Source: CAIOYC01 sp965277345 (GTDB taxonomy: Bacteria > Pseudomonadota > Alphaproteobacteria > Caulobacterales > Caulobacteraceae). Taken from it: a stretch of DNA of 64,000 nucleotides. The position numbers were made by a program, and so were the translations under genes. Under the pieces are notes generated by a model. The model was given only the letters and a program-made list of their open reading frames with translations, was not told where the DNA came from and did not search any database. Below are positions 60,785 to 64,000 of this stretch, piece after piece (within the stretch, counting starts at the first letter, position 1; each line of letters starts with the position of its first letter). Location of the stretch: contig CBDICI010000002.1 of NCBI GenBank assembly GCA_965277345.1, positions 372,001-436,000 on the forward strand. Direction: 5' to 3'.

Positions 60785-61396
60785 TTGGCCCGTTCGCCCC
60801 GCATACCGGCTCCCCGCAGCGCCTCGCTTTCGCGTTACTCCGCCGTGGCCATCGCGCTGCACTGGCTGATCGCGGCGCTGATCCTCGGCAATATCGCCCT
60901 CGCCTGGACCTTTCAGAACACCCCCCAGGGCCTGACCTGGTTCAAGCTGATCCAGTTGCACAAATCGGTGGGGATCACCGTGCTGGCGCTCAGCCTGCTT
61001 CGGCTCGGCTGGCGGCTGATCAATCCGCCGCCGCCCGAACCCGCCTCGCTGAAGCCGTGGGAGCGGGCGGCGTCACAGGTCGTGCACTGGGGTTTCTACG
61101 GCATCATGATCGGTATGCCGCTGTCGGGCTGGATTCTGGTGTCCGCGTCGTTGAAGGGGTTGCCGACCGTGCTCTACGGGGTAATCCCGTGGCCGCACAT
61201 CGGCGCCGTACACGCCCTGCCGTTCGAGGCGCGCAAGGTCTGGAGCCACAACGCCGCCACCACCCACGGCGCGCTGGCCTGGCTGGCCTACGCCCTGATC
61301 GTGCTGCACGTGGGTGCGGCCCTGAAACACTGGCTGATCGACCGCGACGGCGTGATCGGCCGCATGGCGCCCTTCCTGGCGCGAGGAGCGCGATAG
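60785..61396 (+). CDS. Cytochrome b561 (CybB family)
   Basis: A 203-residue inner-membrane di-haem cytochrome with four helices. Candidate haem ligands are the His of IALHWLIAAL, of IQLHKSVGITVLALSLLRLGWR, of VVHWGFYGIMI and of VLHVGAALKHWLIDRDG. It should move electrons from quinol, in E. coli CybB to superoxide-linked chemistry. The likely start is a TTG at 60785 with AAGGA 7 bases upstream; an ATG at 60716 has no ribosome-binding site and adds 23 unlike residues. The next ATG follows the stop directly. Confidence 0.9.
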   Translation: MARSPRIPAPRSASLSRYSAVAIALHWLIAALILGNIALAWTFQNTPQGLTWFKLIQLHKSVGITVLALSLLRLGWRLINPPPPEPASLKPWERAASQVVHWGFYGIMIGMPLSGWILVSASLKGLPTVLYGVIPWPHIGAVHALPFEARKVWSHNAATTHGALAWLAYALIVLHVGAALKHWLIDRDGVIGRMAPFLARGAR

Positions 61397-62014
61397 ATGC
61401 CGAGATCCATCCTGACGGCCACGGCCGCCGCCGCGGCGTTGCTGGCCTTCGCCGCGACGGCCGCGCAGGCGCCGCGCACCGGCCACAAGCCCGCGCCCGC
61501 CGCCCCGGCCGCCGCTCCGATCTGGGCGGTGGACAAGGCCGCCTCGCGCCTCAAGTTCCGCGCCACCGCCAACAATGTGGGCTTCGACGGCCAGTTCCGC
61601 GCCTGGGACGCCCAGATCGCCTTCGATCCGAAGAACCTCAAGGCCTCCCACGCCATGGTCAGCGTGGTGATGGCCTCGGCGGTGACCGGCGATCCGACCC
61701 GCGACCAGATGCTGCCCACCGGCGACTGGTTCGACGTCGGCAAGTTCGGCAAATCCACCTTTGAGACCACCGCCATCAGCGAGGCGTCACCGGGCCACTA
61801 CATGGCCAACGGAGTCCTCACCCTGCATGGGGTGAAAAGGCCGATCAGCCTGCCCTTCACCCTCGCCATCACCAAGGACGTGGCCAAGATGGACGGCGCG
61901 GTGACGCTGAACCGGATGGACTTCGGCGTCGGCAAGGGTCAGGCGGGCGGCCCCGAGACCGTGGCGCCGCAAGTGGTGGTGAGCGTCAACCTCGTCGCCC
62001 ATAAGGCGCATTGA
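61397..62014 (+). CDS. YceI family periplasmic protein (second copy)
   Basis: A 205-residue protein with a signal peptide (MPRSILTATAAAAALLAFAA) and a YceI domain (WAVDKAASRLKFRATANNVGFDGQF, PTGDWFDVGKFGKSTFETT, LTLHGVKRPISLPFTL, MDFGVGKGQ). It differs from the copy at 60010 and belongs to the subgroup that is usually encoded with cytochrome b561. It starts with no gap after the cytochrome stop, and its TGA overlaps the TTG of the next gene. Confidence 0.93.
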   Translation: MPRSILTATAAAAALLAFAATAAQAPRTGHKPAPAAPAAAPIWAVDKAASRLKFRATANNVGFDGQFRAWDAQIAFDPKNLKASHAMVSVVMASAVTGDPTRDQMLPTGDWFDVGKFGKSTFETTAISEASPGHYMANGVLTLHGVKRPISLPFTLAITKDVAKMDGAVTLNRMDFGVGKGQAGGPETVAPQVVVSVNLVAHKAH

Positions 62015-62946
62015 GCCGCTATCCACCGGACGGGATCGACGCGGCAGTGGCGGCGCTCCGCTCCGGCGCCCTGGTTATCCTGCCGACCGAAACGGTGTAC
62101 GGCCTCGCCGCCGACGCCGCCGATCCGCACGCCGTCGCCCGCCTCTATGAAGCCAAGGGGCGGCCGCGCTTCAACCCCCTGATCGCGCATGTGAGCGACC
62201 GCGCCATGGCCGAGCGGATCGCCCCCCTTCCCCCGCTCGCCGCCCGCCTGGCCGAAGCCTTCTGGCCAGGACCGCTGACCCTGGTGGTCCCTATCGCCGA
62301 CACGCTGGCGGTGTGCGACCTGGCCCGGGCGGGTCTGGACACCGTGGCCCTGCGCGCGCCCGCCCATCCCATGGCGCGGGCGGTGATCGCGGCGTTCGGC
62401 GGCCCGGTCTGCGCCCCCTCCGCCAACCGCTCGGGCCGGCCGAGCCCCACCACCCATGCCGACGCCGTGGAGGAGACCGGCTCCGCGGTCGCCGTCGCCC
62501 TCGATGGCGGCCCGTGCAGGGTGGGGCTGGAATCGACCGTGGTGTCGGTGATCGACGGAGAGGCGCGCCTGCTCCGGCCGGGCGGGCTGGAGCGCGCGGC
62601 GATCGAGGCCGTGGTCGGACCGCTGGCCGCAGGAGCGGACGACGCCCACCGTTCGCCGGGGCGCCTTGCACTCCACTACGCCCCCAACGCCCCGGTTCGT
62701 CTGAACGCGGACGCCCCCCGCGAGGGCGAGGCCTATCTCGCCTTCGGACCCGCGCCGGATGCGCCGCTGGTCCTCAACCTCAGCCCCACCGGCGATGTGC
62801 GCGAGGCCGCCGCCAACCTGTTCGCCATGGTACGCGCCGCCGACCGTCTGGACCCCACCGCCATCGCCATCGCGCCCATCCCCCCCCACGGCCTCGGTGA
62901 AGCCATCAACGACCGCCTGAACCGCGCGGCAGGGTTTGTGGGCTGA
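62011..62946 (+). CDS. tsaC: Threonylcarbamoyl-AMP synthase (Sua5/TsaC2 type)
   Basis: A 311-residue enzyme that makes threonylcarbamoyl-adenylate for the t6A base of tRNA. The YrdC domain (about 1-190) has LPTETVYGLAADA, YEAKGRPRFNPLI, FWPGPLTLV, RAPAHPMAR and PSANRSGRPSPT; a linker with SPGRLALHYAPNAPV leads to the C-terminal Sua5 domain. The start is a TTG overlapping the upstream TGA (TTGA), so it is coupled to the YceI gene. No ATG is near, and the N-terminus fits the family. Confidence 0.94.
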   Translation: MSRYPPDGIDAAVAALRSGALVILPTETVYGLAADAADPHAVARLYEAKGRPRFNPLIAHVSDRAMAERIAPLPPLAARLAEAFWPGPLTLVVPIADTLAVCDLARAGLDTVALRAPAHPMARAVIAAFGGPVCAPSANRSGRPSPTTHADAVEETGSAVAVALDGGPCRVGLESTVVSVIDGEARLLRPGGLERAAIEAVVGPLAAGADDAHRSPGRLALHYAPNAPVRLNADAPREGEAYLAFGPAPDAPLVLNLSPTGDVREAAANLFAMVRAADRLDPTAIAIAPIPPHGLGEAINDRLNRAAGFVG

Positions 62947-63102
62947 TCTCCTCCCCTCGCAGAGGGGCAGGGGGACCATGCGCAGCATGGTGGAGGGGCG
63001 GCGCCGAGGATCGGTGATTGTCCTGCCACTGTCGCGCCGCCCCCTCCGCCACGGCGGGTGTCCCCGCCGCGCCACCTCCCCCGCTGCGCAGGGGAGGAGC
63101 TA
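62947..63102. repeat. Palindromic repeat between tsaC and the Nudix gene
   Basis: Left end TCTCCTCCCCTCGCAGAGGG and right end CCGCTGCGCAGGGGAGGAGC are inverted copies; inner arms include CATGCGCAGCATGGTGGAGG and CGCCACCTCCCCC. The element spans the whole gap of 153 bases, and its right end supplies the TAG stop (63102-63100) of the Nudix gene. Confidence 0.85.
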
Positions 63103-63729
63103 AGAGCCGAACCAGCGGTCGTACAGCCCTCGCACCATGCCCGCCGTGGCGCCCCAGATGGTGCGTTCCTCGTAGGGCATGGCGTAGAAGCGGCGCTCCA
63201 CCCCGTCCGCCGCCTTCATGGCGCGCAGTTCGTGGTTGTTCGGGTCCATCAGGAAGGCGAAGGGCGTTTCGAAAATCTCCGCCACCTCCGCCTCGTGGCG
63301 TTCCAGAGTGAAGCCCGGCTGGACAAAGGCGACCACCGGCGTGATGGCGAAGCCGGTGCCGGTCTCATAGGTGTCGCCCATGCCCACCGGACGGATGAAG
63401 TCGCGGTGCAGGCCGATCTCCTCCCAGGTCTCGCGCAGCGCGGTCTCCAGCGGCGTCTCGCCCGGTTCGGCCCGCCCGCCGGGGAAGGCCACCTGGCCGG
63501 AATGGCGGCGCAGGCTGTCGGACCGGCGGGTGAGCAGGACGGTGAGCCCAGAGTCCCGCTCCACCAACGGGGCCAGTATCGCGGCCGGGGTCAGGGTGCG
63601 GCCGATGACGCGGCCGTCGGGATTAAGGTCGTAGTCGGACCGCGACGCCGCGCTTGGGAAGGGCCCCAGTGGATGCAGGCGTGCGGCGAGGTAGGGTTCA
63701 AGGTCGGCCACCGGCGCATCTGGTGTCAT
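63100..63729 (-). CDS. Nudix hydrolase, CoA pyrophosphatase type (NudL)
   Basis: A 209-residue Nudix enzyme. The UPF0035/CoA signature LRRHSGQVAFPGGRAEPGET is followed by the Nudix helix with RETWEEIGL. Such proteins split CoA and its derivatives to 3',5'-ADP and phosphopantetheine. The start overlaps the stop of the upstream DUF1285 gene (ATGA), a pairing common in Alphaproteobacteria. The stop codon lies in a palindromic repeat. Confidence 0.93.
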   Translation of the reverse strand: MTPDAPVADLEPYLAARLHPLGPFPSAASRSDYDLNPDGRVIGRTLTPAAILAPLVERDSGLTVLLTRRSDSLRRHSGQVAFPGGRAEPGETPLETALRETWEEIGLHRDFIRPVGMGDTYETGTGFAITPVVAFVQPGFTLERHEAEVAEIFETPFAFLMDPNNHELRAMKAADGVERRFYAMPYEERTIWGATAGMVRGLYDRWFGS

Positions 63730-64000
63730 GACGCCGGACCGAGCGGAAACCAGACGCCGTTGGAGCCGACGCCCATCTCCTCGTCCCGGTCCTGCGCCAT
63801 CTCCACCAGTTCATAGAACACCGGCCGTCTGAGTCGCGCCTCCAGCCCCCGGCGCACGTGCAGATAGGGGGCGGGTTCGCCGGTGTGCGGATCGGTGGCC
63901 ACGCGCAGGCGGTTGTCGGGTCCGGCCTCCACCTCATCGCCCACATTGGTGAGGAAGCGCAACGCTTCACCCACCCGGTCCACCCGCACGGCCAGGAAGG
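63726..64000 (-). CDS. DUF1285 protein, C-terminal part (runs off the window)
   Basis: The last 91 residues of a DUF1285 protein: LAVRVDRVGEALRFLTNVGDE, then APYLHVRRGLEARLRRPVFYELVE and GVGSNGVWFPLGPAS at the end. The 5' part lies beyond position 64000. DUF1285 proteins bind nucleotide-like ligands in crystal structures but have no settled role. Its TGA overlaps the Nudix ATG. Confidence 0.85.
   Translation of the reverse strand, partial: FLAVRVDRVGEALRFLTNVGDEVEAGPDNRLRVATDPHTGEPAPYLHVRRGLEARLRRPVFYELVEMAQDRDEEMGVGSNGVWFPLGPAS

Overview
The window reads as chromosomal DNA of a GC-rich alphaproteobacterium of the order Caulobacterales (Caulobacter/Phenylobacterium type). Reasons: the rRNA operon has the alphaproteobacterial order 16S-tRNA-Ile-tRNA-Ala-23S-5S-tRNA-fMet; there is a holdfast-anchor locus (hfaA-hfaB-hfaD); there is a c-di-GMP phosphodiesterase with the PdeA-type degenerate GEDEF motif; and families such as DUF2147, TorF porins and YceI/cytochrome b561 are typical of this group. 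The genus is inference, since no alignment could be run.

Layout. 1-4.2 kb: remnant of a conjugative or mobilizable element (ribbon-helix-helix protein with a broken PIN toxin, traD, traC, a candidate MOBQ oriT, and an intact relaxase-helicase TraA), followed by about 0.5 kb with no gene. 4.6-8.5 kb: oxidative/general stress module (small His-rich protein, large catalase KatE, short catalase-fold protein), each unit preceded by a GGAAC-N16 promoter-like motif; the one before the short catalase matches the EcfG consensus fully. 8.6-15 kb: a DD-carboxypeptidase, then a complete rRNA operon on the minus strand. 15.5-22.5 kb: CBS protein, rhomboid protease, hfaABD and a secreted M16 peptidase. 22.7-35.8 kb: housekeeping and envelope genes (amidase, TMEM175-type channel, ligA, pepP, prmA, tRNA-Leu, GMC oxidoreductase, PAS protein, TerB-DnaJ protein). 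35.8-39.6 kb: one fused 5-oxoprolinase gene carrying palindromic repeats inside its reading frame. 40.8-53 kb: aspC, a WecA-like transferase, polyprenyl synthase, miaA/serB with overlapping head-to-head start codons, mrp, a CDF transporter, argS and an AbrB-Doc toxin-antitoxin pair with a palindromic operator over its promoter. 53-57 kb: thrB-rnhA-acetyltransferase-pdeA. 57-64 kb: TorF porin pseudogene beside a LysR regulator, YqgE, peroxiredoxin, a YceI-cytochrome b561-YceI cluster, threonylcarbamoyl-AMP synthase, a Nudix hydrolase and the end of a DUF1285 gene.

The strongest system-level signals are (i) several families of palindromic repeats that sit between genes, supply stop codons to neighbours, and in one gene (5-oxoprolinase) were accommodated in frame; (ii) a likely EcfG-controlled catalase module; (iii) a candidate oriT of the RSF1010/Ti class in the traC-traA gap. 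No CRISPR array, prophage or multi-gene defence island was seen, and no clearly undescribed multi-gene system stands out; most of the window is core genome.
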